From positions 124,001-188,000 of the forward strand of contig NZ_JACIEH010000003.1 of NCBI RefSeq assembly GCF_014196745.1: 64,000 nucleotides of DNA, in the 5' to 3' direction. This document shows positions 37,769 to 48,661 of the stretch, one piece after another (positions within the stretch are counted from its first letter, which is position 1; every line of letters starts with the position of its first letter). A program made the position numbers and the translations under genes. The notes below the pieces were generated by a model that did no database searches, was not told where the DNA came from, and saw only the letters and a program-made list of their open reading frames with translations. The DNA is from Sphingomonas kyeonggiensis. Lineage in GTDB: Bacteria > Pseudomonadota > Alphaproteobacteria > Sphingomonadales > Sphingomonadaceae.

Positions 37769-38191
37769 TCACCAGACCTCCACCACCCCCTCGAACGGCG
37801 GCCCGCCGCGGCTGTGCTTTGCCGTGAAGTGGATGCGCGAGGGGACGATGCTGGTGCCCTTGTACTCCGCCTGGACGTCGAGCTGGTCGATCAGGTCCTC
37901 CGCGGTGAAGCGCTGGAGGGTGCCGATCAGGAGCTGGCGGGTATATTCCACCGCGGGCGGGATATAGGTCAGGTTCCCGGGGTCCGCGGGGCCGCCCAGT
38001 TCGGCGGGGAAGAGGCGGATACGGACCAGCCGGCCCTCGCGGACGAGCCTTTGCGCCGCCGCCTTGCTGGTGACCATGCTGAAATCGGGCCGGTCGGCCA
38101 GCTGCCCTGCTTCCTGCGCCATCGCCCCCGGGGCCAGGCTGAGGCCCCCGAATAGCAGCATCGCCGCCGCAAGTCCCTGCCATCCAGCCAT
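37769..38191 (-). CDS. Exported protein of unknown function
   Basis: A 140-residue protein with signal peptide (cut near AMAQ-EAG). The mature part is basic and beta-rich (LVRIRLFPAEL, TYIPPAVEYTRQLL, GTSIVPSRIHFTAKHSRGG), ending in VVEVW. No domain is recognised. Base composition returns to the high-GC norm here, marking the end of the AT-rich islet. Confidence 0.7.
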   Translation of the reverse strand: MAGWQGLAAAMLLFGGLSLAPGAMAQEAGQLADRPDFSMVTSKAAAQRLVREGRLVRIRLFPAELGGPADPGNLTYIPPAVEYTRQLLIGTLQRFTAEDLIDQLDVQAEYKGTSIVPSRIHFTAKHSRGGPPFEGVVEVW

Positions 38192-38304
38192 GATCGTGCC
38201 CTCCCCCGCTTGCCTCGCCGGTGCAGGCTAGCGCGGGTCAGGTCCGTTTTGGGGGGAGGCTTGTCCGTTCCGGAGGAGGTTGCCCCGTGCCTTCGGCGCT
38301 GCCC

Positions 38305-38357
38305 CTCCACCATTCGGCCTCGCCGAATGCCCCCTCCCCGAGACGCGCTCGGGGAGG
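38305..38357. repeat. Two-hairpin repeat after thiC
   Basis: CCTCCAC is followed by hairpin CATTCGGC-CTC-GCCGAATG (38311-38329), CCCC, and hairpin CCTCCCCGAG-ACGCG-CTCGGGGAGG (38333-38357). It has the same plan as the repeats at 15260 and 50722 but different stem sequences. It sits ten bases beyond the thiC stop and could terminate thiC transcripts. Confidence 0.65.
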
Positions 38358-38367
38358 TATTCGGGAC

Positions 38368-40230
<1,863 letters not shown>

Positions 40231-40235
40231 TCACT

Positions 40236-40251
40236 TCTCCATAGCGGGAGA
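40236..40251 (-). promoter_or_regulatory. SD-sequestering hairpin of thiC leader
   Basis: On the transcript strand TCTCC-CGCTAT-GGAGA forms a hairpin in which GGAGA is the thiC ribosome binding site. It lies between the TPP aptamer and the start codon, so it may be the translational expression platform of the riboswitch. Confidence 0.5.
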
Positions 40252-40267
40252 GGACGGTCCTGTGGTG

Positions 40268-40363
40268 GGGCCGCTCCCTCCCTACGCCGGTCTCAACCGG
40301 ATCAGGTTCAGCGGGTCGGAGGCTGCGGCCTCCCTCTCAACCGCGACATAGCGGTCCCCCGGG
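40268..40363 (-). promoter_or_regulatory. TPP riboswitch (THI element)
   Basis: The transcript strand holds the conserved thi-box parts in order: GGGGGACC, GGTTGAGAGGG, ACCCGCTGAACCTGATC, and ACCGGCGTAGGGA. The element ends about 40 bases before the thiC start. Thiamine pyrophosphate binding normally turns thiC expression off. Confidence 0.93.
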
Positions 40364-40406
40364 GATGACGGCGGTATTAGGCGCTTGGCGGTGCCAGGTC
40401 CAGCAC

Positions 40407-41285
40407 TCAGAACGTGAGCGCCAGGCCCGCCGCGCCGGTCCACTGGTTGCGGTCGCCGGCGATGCTGACCAGCGGGCTGTCGGCGAAGTCGTTCACCAGC
40501 TTGCGATAGGTGCCGCCGGCGACCAGCGACAGGCCCTTGGTGAGGTTGCCGGTGAGCGCATAGGCGAAATAGCCGCCAAAGGTGATGTCCTTCTGTCCGC
40601 CCTGGGGGCGGAAGATCGGCAGGCCGCTGGCGATGCTCTGCGCCGGGGTGACGCCGAAATAGGTGCGGGCATAGCGATCCTCGACGATCTCGGCCGAGGC
40701 GGACAGGCTGACCATCGCCTTGGTGCTGAGCGGCGTCGAATAGGTCACCACCGGGTTCCAGATGCCAGCGCGGTGCACCTTGGTCACGTCCTTGCGATAG
40801 GAGATGGTGACCGAGAGCTTGTCGAAATCGCTGGTGATCAGCCCGGTGCGGCCGATGCCGAAATAGCCGCCGACCTCGAGCGCGGAATCGACTTCGCCGA
40901 GCGCGCGGACGCGGGGATCGCGGATGGAATCCCGGTTCGAGCGGTTCATGTTGTAGACTGCCACCGGCCCGAACTGGATGTCCCAGCCCGGCCCGGTACC
41001 GTTCGGAATCACGTCGAGCTGGGCGCGGTTGCCGACCAGGGTGAAGCTCATCCCCGCCACCGTGCCATTGGCGACCGGGATCGGCGTCCAGCGATTGTGG
41101 CTCGATCCTTCGTAATCGGGGAAATAGGCCGCGCCGACGCCGAGCGTTAGCCGTGCGGCGCCTTCGCTGGCGGCCTCGGCGACCTCGGCAGATTGCGGCG
41201 CGGGCTGCGGTTCCGCCTCGTCCTGCGCCCAGGCAGGCGCGATGGCGAGGAACGAGACGAGGAGTGCGCCGCAAAGTCGGATCAT
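40407..41285 (-). CDS. MipA/OmpV family outer-membrane protein
   Basis: A 292-residue outer-membrane beta-barrel protein. Signal peptide MIRLCGALLVSFLAIAPAWA is followed by a Pro/Glu-rich spacer, then the MipA/OmpV barrel (about 45-292) with LGVGAAYFPDYEGS at its start and a terminal LALTF ending in Phe, the outer-membrane assembly signal. Family members scaffold peptidoglycan enzymes or form porin-like barrels; the precise job here is open. Confidence 0.92.
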   Translation of the reverse strand: MIRLCGALLVSFLAIAPAWAQDEAEPQPAPQSAEVAEAASEGAARLTLGVGAAYFPDYEGSSHNRWTPIPVANGTVAGMSFTLVGNRAQLDVIPNGTGPGWDIQFGPVAVYNMNRSNRDSIRDPRVRALGEVDSALEVGGYFGIGRTGLITSDFDKLSVTISYRKDVTKVHRAGIWNPVVTYSTPLSTKAMVSLSASAEIVEDRYARTYFGVTPAQSIASGLPIFRPQGGQKDITFGGYFAYALTGNLTKGLSLVAGGTYRKLVNDFADSPLVSIAGDRNQWTGAAGLALTF

Positions 41286-41341
41286 GTACTGGCCTTCAGG
41301 GATGTTGCAGCTGCGAAACGCGGCCAGATCCCCGCAAGTTC

Positions 41342-41770
41342 CTATAAAAGGTAGCGAATCCGAACCTGTTGCGTCTGGGCATCAGCCCCGAGGGTGAAGC
41401 GCACGTCCTTGTAGCGCGGCGGGCCGAAGCGGATCGCCGGGTTGCGCGAGAAGCCGAAACCCTCGCGCGGGATGCCGAGCATCGTATCGAGCCTGGCATT
41501 GCCATTGGCATCGTGGATCACGGCGATGGCATAGTCGCCCATCGCCAGGCCTTCGAGGCGGATGCGCGGATTGGCGGCGGGAAGCGTGCGCTTGAGGGCG
41601 CCCTTGCCTTCCCGGCAATCGGGAAAGTCGCTCGGGTCCTTCACCACGCAGATCCGCACCACCCCCTTGGTCGAGCGCAGTCCGGTCACGTCTATCTCGA
41701 GCGCGCCGCCCTCATTCGGCAAGGGCGCGGCGGCGCCCAGCAGCGGCATGGCCGCGATCGAAAGCGCCAA
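41342..41770 (-). CDS. DUF2141 exported protein
   Basis: About 142 residues. DUF2141 covers GALEIDVTGLRSTKGVVRIC, LEGLAMGDYAIAVIHDANGN and GFGFSRNP, typical of small secreted beta-sandwich proteins. The start is uncertain: TTG 41770 (AAGG upstream) gives a signal peptide MALSIAAMPLLGAAAP; ATG 41749 would shorten it. The 5' end overlaps the upstream desaturase gene by about 59 bases, suggesting coupling. Confidence 0.75.
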   Translation of the reverse strand: MALSIAAMPLLGAAAPLPNEGGALEIDVTGLRSTKGVVRICVVKDPSDFPDCREGKGALKRTLPAANPRIRLEGLAMGDYAIAVIHDANGNARLDTMLGIPREGFGFSRNPAIRFGPPRYKDVRFTLGADAQTQQVRIRYLL

Positions 41771-42470
41771 GGCCCTTGTCGGTGCCGCAGAGCCGGTCCC
41801 AGTGACGGAAATAGAGGCCAAAATTACATCCATATTGTTCGTGGTGCCGCTGATGATGGCTGGCGGTGATCAGCCAGGCGCCGAGCGGCCCCTGCCAGAC
41901 GAAGCGCGGCCAGATTTCCCAGCCCATGTGGTTGGTGACGCCCATCACGGTCATGATCGTGAGCACCAGGCCCAGCGCGCCGACATGGATGGGGATGAGG
42001 AAGACCAGGGCGGGGATCACCACTGCGCCGGTGACCGCTTCCCATGGATGGAAGCTCATCGCCGCCCAGGCCGTCGGCGGCCGGCTGGCATGGTGGACGG
42101 CGTGCATGCGGCGGAACAGCGCGGGGCGGTGCATCCAGCGATGCGTCCAGTAGAACCAGGCGTCGTGCGCGAGCAGATAGAGCAGCACCGAGAGCGGCAG
42201 GTACCAGAGCGGGAAGGCATGGAGATCGGTGTAGATCCGCGTCCAGCCATGGTTCTGCCAGCCCCAGGCGACGATCCCGGCGGGCACGCCGTAGATCGCG
42301 GCGCTGGCGAGGCTCCAGCCGATCTCGCGGCGGATCTGCCGGTCGAGCCCGGCATAGAGGTCGGGGTGGCGGAACCGGGTCGCCAGCGCGAAGCCACCGC
42401 TCGCCAGCAGATAGCGCACCCCGACGATCAGCGTCATCGCCAGCGCGGAGAGGAAGATGGCGAGCGTCAT
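41712..42470 (-). CDS. Sterol desaturase/fatty acid hydroxylase family protein
   Basis: A 252-residue membrane di-iron enzyme with the three histidine clusters HDAWFYWTHRWMH, HAVHHASRPP and HHQRHHEQYG. Substrate could be a fatty acid, sterol-like lipid or carotenoid. ATG 42470 is used: upstream in-frame codons (such as the ATG ending at 42500) exist only because the transposon end supplies a T, so they cannot be native. The transposon lies 30 bases upstream and probably separates the gene from its promoter. Confidence 0.85.
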   Translation of the reverse strand: MTLAIFLSALAMTLIVGVRYLLASGGFALATRFRHPDLYAGLDRQIRREIGWSLASAAIYGVPAGIVAWGWQNHGWTRIYTDLHAFPLWYLPLSVLLYLLAHDAWFYWTHRWMHRPALFRRMHAVHHASRPPTAWAAMSFHPWEAVTGAVVIPALVFLIPIHVGALGLVLTIMTVMGVTNHMGWEIWPRFVWQGPLGAWLITASHHQRHHEQYGCNFGLYFRHWDRLCGTDKGLGAFDRGHAAAGRRRALAE

Positions 42471-42499
42471 GAGAGGGGGCTTATCCCATTTTCCGCCCA

Positions 42500-42524
42500 T
42501 GTCATTGTTCGAAGACGATTGCAC
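42500..42524. repeat. Left terminal inverted repeat
   Basis: Begins TGTCATTGTTCGAAGACG, the Tn402-type end. Two more TniA-binding-like units (around 42577-42596 and 42616-42634) lie between it and the tniA start. The 5-bp target duplication GCCCA is immediately outside. Confidence 0.92.
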
Positions 42525-42643
42525 CAAATTGTCAGGGCGCGATGCCTAGAGTGCAGTCGACTTCTGACATCCAATGATCAGAAGACGACAGCACCAATTT
42601 ACGTTATGATCGATAGCCGTGTGCACCAAATTGAGGTTTGCGC

Positions 42644-44323
42644 ATGGCGTCTGAAACAGACTCGATAGCCGAACACGGCGTGGCCACCCTTTCCGATGAA
42701 GAATGGGCGCGATGCCGGCGCCGGGCTGAGATCATCGGACCATTGGCGGATCTTGCAGTAGTCGGCCACGAAGCTGCGGATATCGCTGCTCAAACACTCG
42801 GCCTTTCCAGGCGCCAGATTTATGCCCTTGTCCGCCGCGCCCGCCAAGGCGAAGGGTTGTTGACGGATGTTGCTCGCGGGCAATCAGGTGGTGGCAAAGG
42901 CAAGAGTCGTCTATCGGAGCAGGTCGAATTCATTATCCGCGAGCTTCTGCAGAAGCGGTTTTTGACTAAGCAGAAGCGGAGCGCTGCAGCATTGCACCGT
43001 GAGATTGCACGTGCTTGCATCGCCCAAAATCTCCCGATCCCAACGCGCAGTACCCTTGCTCGAAGAATCTCTAGCCTCGATCCGATCAAAGCCACTCGCC
43101 TCCGGGAAGGCCAGGATGCATCCCGCGGCCTACAAAGTGCCGGGGGCAGACCTCCTGCCCTGACCGCTCCGCTTGAACAGGTTCAAATCGACCATACAGT
43201 CATCGACGCGATCATCTTGGGCGAACGTGATCGTCAACCAATTGGGCGCCCATATCTCACGATCGCCATAGACGTGTTTACCCGATGCGTAGTCGGCATA
43301 GTGGTCACGCTTGAAGCTCCATCGGCCGTCTCGGTAGGCCTCTGCCTGGCACATATCACATGCGACAAGCGCCCTTGGCTCCAGGAGCTGAACGCAGAGA
43401 TGGATTGGCCGATGAGCGGCAAGCCCAAACTGCTCTACCTGGACAACGCAGCCGAATTCAAAAGTGAGGCTCTGCGTCGCGGTTGCGAACAACATGGCAT
43501 CAAGCTGAATTATCGTCCGCCCGGTCAACCACATTACGGCGGCATCGTGGAACGGATTATCGGCACCACAATGCGGATGATCCATAACGAGTTGCCAGGA
43601 ACGACCTTCTCCAATCCCGGCCAACGCGGGACATACGCGTCGGAGAAGAAGGCGATCGCGACCTTGCGTGAACTAGAGCGCTGGATCGCACTAGCGATCG
43701 GCACTTATCACGTGTCCGTACATAGCGGCCTGCTTCAACCACCTGCAGCACGCTGGGCCGAGGCTGTCGCGCGCGAAGGCGTGCCGGCCATCGTCACCAA
43801 CCCCAAGGCATTTCTCGTAGACTTTCTGCCCATCATTCGGCGCACACTGCAGCGTACCGGCTTCGTCATCGACCACGTCTATTATTATACTGATGCACTC
43901 AAGCCATGGATCGCGCGCCGTGACCGCTTGCGGCCTTTCCTGATCCGGCGTGACCCGCGCGATATCAGCCGGATCTGGGTGCTGGAACCCGAAGGACAAC
44001 TCTATCTGGAGGTCCCTTACCGAACTTTGGCGCATCCGGCTGTCACCCTTTGGGAACAAAGGGAGGCGCTGACGAAACTGCGGCAGCGAGGGCGCGAACA
44101 GGTGGATGAAGCGGCCCTATTTCGCATGATCGGCCAGATGCGTGAGATCGTCACCACTGCGCAGAAGGCTACGCGCAAGGCGCGACGCGACGTGGAACGC
44201 CGCCAGCATCTCGAGGCACAGGCTCCGCCCGATACCCGCGTTCTGCCACGGACGAACGCCCCGAGCGGGCTGCAAAGCGACCTGCCGCCGGCCAAGCCTT
44301 TCGATCAGATCGAGGAGTGGTAG
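42644..44323 (+). CDS. tniA: TniA-type DDE transposase
   Basis: A 559-residue transposase with an RNase-H-fold catalytic core: Asp183 (QVQIDHTVID), Asp267 (KLLYLDNAAEF) and Glu303 (GGIVERIIGT) form the DDE triad. An N-terminal HTH (LGLSRRQIYALVRRARQ) binds the ends, and a Mu-transposase-type C-terminal beta-barrel (about 400-470) follows. It is intact and has normal length for TniA. ATG 42644 follows GAGG; the stop is three bases before the tniB start. Confidence 0.95.
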   Translation: MASETDSIAEHGVATLSDEEWARCRRRAEIIGPLADLAVVGHEAADIAAQTLGLSRRQIYALVRRARQGEGLLTDVARGQSGGGKGKSRLSEQVEFIIRELLQKRFLTKQKRSAAALHREIARACIAQNLPIPTRSTLARRISSLDPIKATRLREGQDASRGLQSAGGRPPALTAPLEQVQIDHTVIDAIILGERDRQPIGRPYLTIAIDVFTRCVVGIVVTLEAPSAVSVGLCLAHITCDKRPWLQELNAEMDWPMSGKPKLLYLDNAAEFKSEALRRGCEQHGIKLNYRPPGQPHYGGIVERIIGTTMRMIHNELPGTTFSNPGQRGTYASEKKAIATLRELERWIALAIGTYHVSVHSGLLQPPAARWAEAVAREGVPAIVTNPKAFLVDFLPIIRRTLQRTGFVIDHVYYYTDALKPWIARRDRLRPFLIRRDPRDISRIWVLEPEGQLYLEVPYRTLAHPAVTLWEQREALTKLRQRGREQVDEAALFRMIGQMREIVTTAQKATRKARRDVERRQHLEAQAPPDTRVLPRTNAPSGLQSDLPPAKPFDQIEEW

Positions 44324-44325
44324 CC

Positions 44326-45234
44326 GTGAATGATTTTCCCGTCGTTGATCTGTCTCATCTGCTGCCGGTGGTGCGGGGCGTGGCGCGTTTGCCAGCGGAG
44401 GAGCGGGTACAACGCATCCGAACCGATCGCTGGATAGGCTATCCCCGCGCGGTCGAAGCGCTGAATCGGCTAGAGGCTTTGTATGCGTGGCCCAACAAGC
44501 AACGCATGCCCAACCTGTTGTTGGTCGGCCCGACCAACAACGGCAAGTCGATGATCATTGAGAAGTTCCGGCGGGCGCACCCGGTCAGCTCGGATGCCGA
44601 TCGAGAGTGTATTCCCGTGCTGGTTGTGCAGATGCCATCCGAACCATCGGTGGTCCGCTTTTATGTAGCGCTGGTCGCTGCCATGGGTGCACCGCTGCGC
44701 CCGCGACCGCGGATGCCGGAAATAGAGCAGCTTGCGTTGGCACTGCTGCGCAAAGTCGGCGTTCGCTTGCTCGTGATCGACGAACTTCACAATGTCTTGG
44801 CCGGCAACAGTGTCAGCCGGCATGAATTCCTCAATCTGTTGCGCTTCCTAGGCAATGATCTGCGCATCCCGTTGGTCGGCGTCGGCACGCGCGACGCGTA
44901 CCTGGCCATTCGCTCGGATGACCAGCTGGAAAATCGGTTCGAACCCATGACGCTACCGGTGTGGGAGGCTAACGATGATTGCTGTTCGCTTTTGGCAAGT
45001 TTCGCGGCGTCGCTTCCGCTGCGACGCCCCTCGTCGATCGCTACGCTAGACTTCGCCCGTTACCTGCTCACCCGCAGCGAAGGTACTATCGGCGAGTTGG
45101 CGCACTTGTTGACCGCTGCGGCCATCGCTGCGGTGGAAAGTGGAGTTGAAGCAATCAATCAGCGCACGCTGAACATGGCCGACTACGCTGGCCCCAGCGA
45201 ACGGCGACGCCGGTTTGAGCGGGAATTGATGTGA
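44326..45234 (+). CDS. tniB: TniB-type AAA+ ATPase
   Basis: A 302-residue transposition ATPase related to TnsC/IstB: Walker A LLVGPTNNGKS, Walker B LLVIDELHN, and a sensor region PLVGVGTRDAYLAI. It selects targets and activates TniA. GTG 44326 is preferred because GAGGAG stands eight bases upstream. The stop overlaps the tniQ start (GTGA). Confidence 0.93.
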   Translation: MNDFPVVDLSHLLPVVRGVARLPAEERVQRIRTDRWIGYPRAVEALNRLEALYAWPNKQRMPNLLLVGPTNNGKSMIIEKFRRAHPVSSDADRECIPVLVVQMPSEPSVVRFYVALVAAMGAPLRPRPRMPEIEQLALALLRKVGVRLLVIDELHNVLAGNSVSRHEFLNLLRFLGNDLRIPLVGVGTRDAYLAIRSDDQLENRFEPMTLPVWEANDDCCSLLASFAASLPLRRPSSIATLDFARYLLTRSEGTIGELAHLLTAAAIAAVESGVEAINQRTLNMADYAGPSERRRRFERELM

Positions 45235-46436
45235 GCACGGAACCCCGCTGGCCGCTACATCCAGCCCCGAGAGAAGGGGAAGCGCTCTCATCTTGGCTTC
45301 ATCGTGTTGCGGCTTGCTACGATATGGATACGCCCGAGCTGCTGAAGCATGATCTCGGGTATGACCTCGGGCACGATCAAGTCGATGATCTAGACACCTC
45401 CCCACCAGCGTCGCTGCTTTTGAAGATCAACCAACGAAGCGGTATCGATCTGGATCAGCTGCGCTGCATGAGTTTCGCTGGCTGGATACCCTGGCTGCTG
45501 GATAGCCTGGATGACGACCTTCCTGATGCCTTGCGCACCTATGCGCTTCAATTCTCGGTTTTGCTGCCGCGGAGCAACGATAGGCCCGTGCCGATTAAAT
45601 ATTGGCGTGCATGGCTACCAATCTGGCCAATCCATCGGGCATGTCCGCTCTGCCTCAAAAACTCGGCAGATCAAGCTTTACTGCTCGTGTGGAAGCTGCC
45701 CTTGATGCTGAGCTGCCCGCACCATGGCTGCTGGCTAGAAACCTATCATGGGTCCCCAGGGCTCTTTACCAGCTGGGAGGATCCTAATTGTACCCCGCGT
45801 CCGGCTAGCGATACGATTGCAGCGATGGACCGCCGCACTTGGCAGGCTCTGACAGCAGGATACGTGGATCTATCTCGTCGACGCATTCATGCTGGCGTCT
45901 GGTTTCGATTGCTTCGTACACTTATCGAGGAGCTAATCACACCGCTGTCCCAATGCTACGAGTTTGCGGGACATATTCGTTATGTATGGGAGCAAAGCGG
46001 TCAACCATTGCGCGCTGGCCAACGGATTTGGCGCCGCTTTGAGAATCTTGCGCTGAACGTACAGCTGCGAACTCTGGAAGTTGCAGCCACGGCCATTTAT
46101 TTGCTTGAAAACAGGGTGCTTCAACCAATGGGCGCGCAAGCGTCGCTATTCGTACCCGAACGCAGAACCGAGTTCACTAATGGTCTGCCGGCGGCGGCGC
46201 GGGAGGCGGCCGAAATCGCCCGTTGGGACGACGCGATCACGGTCATCAACGATGCTATCGCCGACGCGCGACACAATCCCGACACGGCCCGCTTCTTGTA
46301 CACGCTGGCCGCCTGTGGGTACCCGCGAAACCCCGAAAGCGTAGAACGACTACTGGGGTATTTTGACGAGCTGGAGATCCCCAGGGAGTTTTTGCCACTT
46401 AACTTGCCATTGCCACCGTTTGCGGGCCTTAGATAA
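45231..46436 (+). CDS. tniQ: TniQ family target-selection protein
   Basis: A 401-residue TniQ protein: the N-terminal region PREGEALSSWLHRVA and a zinc site in ACPLCLKN and LSCPHHGCWLE are characteristic. TniQ proteins link the ATPase to the target (in other systems, to CRISPR effectors or TnsD-like DNA binding). GTG start coupled to tniB. It appears intact. Confidence 0.92.
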   Translation: MSTEPRWPLHPAPREGEALSSWLHRVAACYDMDTPELLKHDLGYDLGHDQVDDLDTSPPASLLLKINQRSGIDLDQLRCMSFAGWIPWLLDSLDDDLPDALRTYALQFSVLLPRSNDRPVPIKYWRAWLPIWPIHRACPLCLKNSADQALLLVWKLPLMLSCPHHGCWLETYHGSPGLFTSWEDPNCTPRPASDTIAAMDRRTWQALTAGYVDLSRRRIHAGVWFRLLRTLIEELITPLSQCYEFAGHIRYVWEQSGQPLRAGQRIWRRFENLALNVQLRTLEVAATAIYLLENRVLQPMGAQASLFVPERRTEFTNGLPAAAREAAEIARWDDAITVINDAIADARHNPDTARFLYTLAACGYPRNPESVERLLGYFDELEIPREFLPLNLPLPPFAGLR

Positions 46437-46440
46437 AATG

Positions 46441-46526
46441 ACGGAATAAGTGACCGATTTTGACAGATAGGGCCTACCACTTTAATCCTGTCAAATAATC
46501 GAACGTATGTGTGACAGGGTTTACCG
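46441..46526. other. Probable res site of the transposon
   Basis: The space between tniQ and tniR contains related dyad half-sites TTTTGACAG, CCTGTCAAA and GTGACAGGG, the expected place for the resolution site of Tn402-type elements. Subsite borders cannot be fixed by eye. Confidence 0.5.
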
Positions 46527-47096
46527 ATGCTGATTGGCTATATGCGGGTATCGAAGGCGGACGGCTCCCAGTCCACCGACTTGCAGCGCGATGCGCTCAT
46601 CGCCGCCGGGGTCGATCCCTCACATATCTACGAAGATCTGGCATCCGGCAGGCGGGATGATCGCCCCGGACTAGCCAACTGCCTGAAAGCCCTTCGTGAA
46701 GGGGATGTGCTGATCGTGTGGAAGCTCGATCGGCTCGGCCGCGATATGCGCCATCTGATAAATACCGTGCATGACCTGATCGAGCGTGACGTGGGCTTGA
46801 AGGTCTTGACCGGTCATGGCGCGGCGATCGACACGACGACGGCCGCCGGCAAGCTTACGTTTGGAATTTTCGCTGCTTTAGCAGAATTTGAGCGCGAGCT
46901 GATTTCCGAGCGAACGGTTGCCGGCCTCGCCTCAGGATCAGATCGTGCGGCACAAGCGGTTCGCATCCACGACTTGGGCGCTCGACGGCCAGGAGGTGGC
47001 GAAGCTGGAGGCCGTAGCCAACAAGCACGCACCCACCGATCCCGTGCTCATCGCCTCCGAGCTCTTCACCTACTGGGGGTGGGGGGACGACAGTGA
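46527..47096 (+). pseudogene. TniR-type serine resolvase, C-terminus replaced
   Basis: The N-terminal catalytic domain is complete: Ser9 in GYMRVSK, the DLQRDAL helix, WKLDRLGRD and EFERELISERT. Recognisable family sequence ends at about residue 136 (near 46935). The remaining frame to 47096 is Arg-rich sequence that is the wrong frame of the cargo gene, so the C-terminal DNA-binding HTH is missing. The protein should not resolve cointegrates alone. Confidence 0.8.
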
Positions 47097-48408
47097 TCCC
47101 GAGGGCCTCCAGCGCCGACGCGTCGACGCCGTTGCGAAGCTGGCGGCGGAGAACGGCCCCGACGCGATCCGAGCTCTTCTCCATCGGTCGCAGCAGGCGC
47201 ACTACGTGCAAGAGGCGATCGAGGAAGCGAAGCTCGGCCCAGCGTTCCTCGAGCAGTTGCTGAGAGGAGAAATCGCGGAAGCACCCGACGGTTGGCACGC
47301 TGGCGGATATTTCTCGATGCTGCGACGGGCAAGCGATGCGGACATCGCGCTCGCCGTCGCTGCCGACCTCCTTCAGACCAGCACGCCAGGGACCGTTGCC
47401 AAGCTCATGCGCTCTTGGCCGCCGGAGCATGCGACCTGGCAAGCCGTCGCATCTCTGGGCAGCGAGGTGCTTGAACACTACTGGACCGACTGGACCCCCT
47501 TCCACGCGCAAGGAGATCGGCGCACCCTCCTGACCATCGTCCTCGAGCTGATGCGGCGCGACAGGGCGCTCGTCGCCTTGGAGACCTGCCTCAACCGCAT
47601 CGATGAAGTCCCTTCCTGCCTCGTGCTTCGAATGCTCGATGCTATCGTGAACGAGCTGAACGCGGGTCAGAAGCCTCGCGTCAGTGGACTTCTCGACTAC
47701 GAGCTTGAGGAGACATTCAAGTCGCTCGACAAGCGCGACCTACCAGACATTGCGATCGCGCAGCGCGAATATGCGCTGCTCGCTCTTCTTGAACGAGAGC
47801 ATCGTCCGCTCAAGATCCATAGCCTTATGGCGCAGGATCCGGAGATGTTCCACCAGATCCTGAGGGACATCTACCGGGCGGAGCACGCGGAGGACACGAG
47901 CGGCGAACAGACGGACGAGCAACGTTCAAAGTGGCGCCAAGCCTACAAGCTGCTTTCGCACTTCTCGACGGTCCCTGGCTTTACAGAAGCTCCTCCGAAC
48001 CGAGAGGCGCTAAATACCTGGGTCGATGCGATGCGAGCGCTCGGCATCCTTCATGATCGCAAGGACGTCACCGACATTGTGGTCGGCAATGTGCTCGCGC
48101 ACGCCCCCGAAGACGATCTCGACAACGTCTGGCCCCACCGCTTCGTGCGCGACGTCCTCGAGGCGAACGCGGGCAGGATCCCAAGAGGCATGATGACTGA
48201 GCGTGTGAATATGCGCGGGGTCACCGTCCGGGGCGTGCTAGACGGCGGCGATCAGGAGCGCGATCTTGCGGCCAGTCTCAGAAAGAACGCCGGCGCCATC
48301 GAGCGCTGGCCAAACACGGCGGCGATGCTTCGAGCAATGGCCGAGCGATGGGACGCATATGCGGAGCACGAGGATGTCGATGCGCGTCAGCGACGCCTCC
48401 GCAGCTGA
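46918..48408 (+). pseudogene. C-terminal fragment of a large unknown protein (cargo)
   Basis: A 496-residue frame that opens at a TTG inside tniR. Foreign sequence begins near 46935 (DQIVRHKRFASTTWALDGQE) and runs to 48408 as an uninterrupted, helical, Asp/Glu/Leu-rich chain with repeat-like units, ending RGVLDGGDQERDLAASLRKN. The lack of a proper start and the join inside tniR indicate that only the C-terminal part of a longer gene was captured. I do not recognise the family; similar ends occur in long uncharacterised island proteins, but this is memory, not a search. Confidence 0.6.
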
Positions 48409-48491
48409 GGCCTGCTCAGCAGAATTCCCGACAGACGCAACCCATTCGTCGCAGTGGCACGCGCCAATCGCCCGCGCAAATTAGCGCGAAT

Positions 48492-48533
48492 GTGCTCGAT
48501 AGACGACTGGCGGCCAAACGTGCTCGATAGACG
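48492..48533. repeat. 14-bp direct repeat near right transposon end
   Basis: GTGCTCGATAGACG occurs at 48492-48505 and 48520-48533, 28 bases apart (start to start). It is inside the transposon, between the cargo fragment and the right terminal repeat. It may be left from another element's end or a protein-binding site. Confidence 0.55.
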
Positions 48534-48636
48534 TGCCTAGAGGCATCAGATTAGAGCTCCCCAAAACTCCGGACCGCTTGGGTGTTTGACACTTAGCGAG
48601 CGCCGCAGCCCCTAGTGCAGTCGCCTTTGGACATCC

Positions 48637-48661
48637 GTGCAGTCGTCTTCGAACAATGACA
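48637..48661. repeat. Right terminal inverted repeat
   Basis: The reverse complement begins TGTCATTGTTCGAAGACG and matches the left end at 24 of 25 positions. A second TniA-binding-like unit (GTGCAGTCGCCTTTGGAC, from 48616) lies just inside. GCCCA, the target duplication, follows directly. The 437-base stretch from 48409 to 48845 otherwise holds only this transposon tail and the glnK control region. Confidence 0.92.

Larger units (their letters stand above)
42500..48661. mobile_element. Tn402/Tn5053-family transposon, complete with TSD
   Basis: A 6162-bp element. Its ends are 25-bp inverted repeats (42500-42524 and 48637-48661) that begin TGTCATTGTTCGAAGACG and differ at one base. It is flanked by a perfect 5-bp duplication GCCCA (42495-42499 and 48662-48666). 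Inside are tniA, tniB, tniQ, a probable res site and a truncated tniR, in the Tn402/Tn5053 order, then cargo. Further TniA-binding-like repeats (GACGACAGCACCAATT, GTGCACCAAATTG at the left; GTGCAGTCGCCTTTGG at the right) follow each end. Confidence 0.92.

Noticed and set aside
42471-42527. Longer start for the desaturase reading into the transposon end
   Set aside because: The extra N-terminus (including an ATG at 42500) is created by the inserted element, so the native start must be at 42470.
46527-47096. Resolvase with a genuine Arg-rich extension
   Set aside because: The tail is the wrong frame of the cargo sequence, so it is a chance extension after a deletion junction and not a functional domain.
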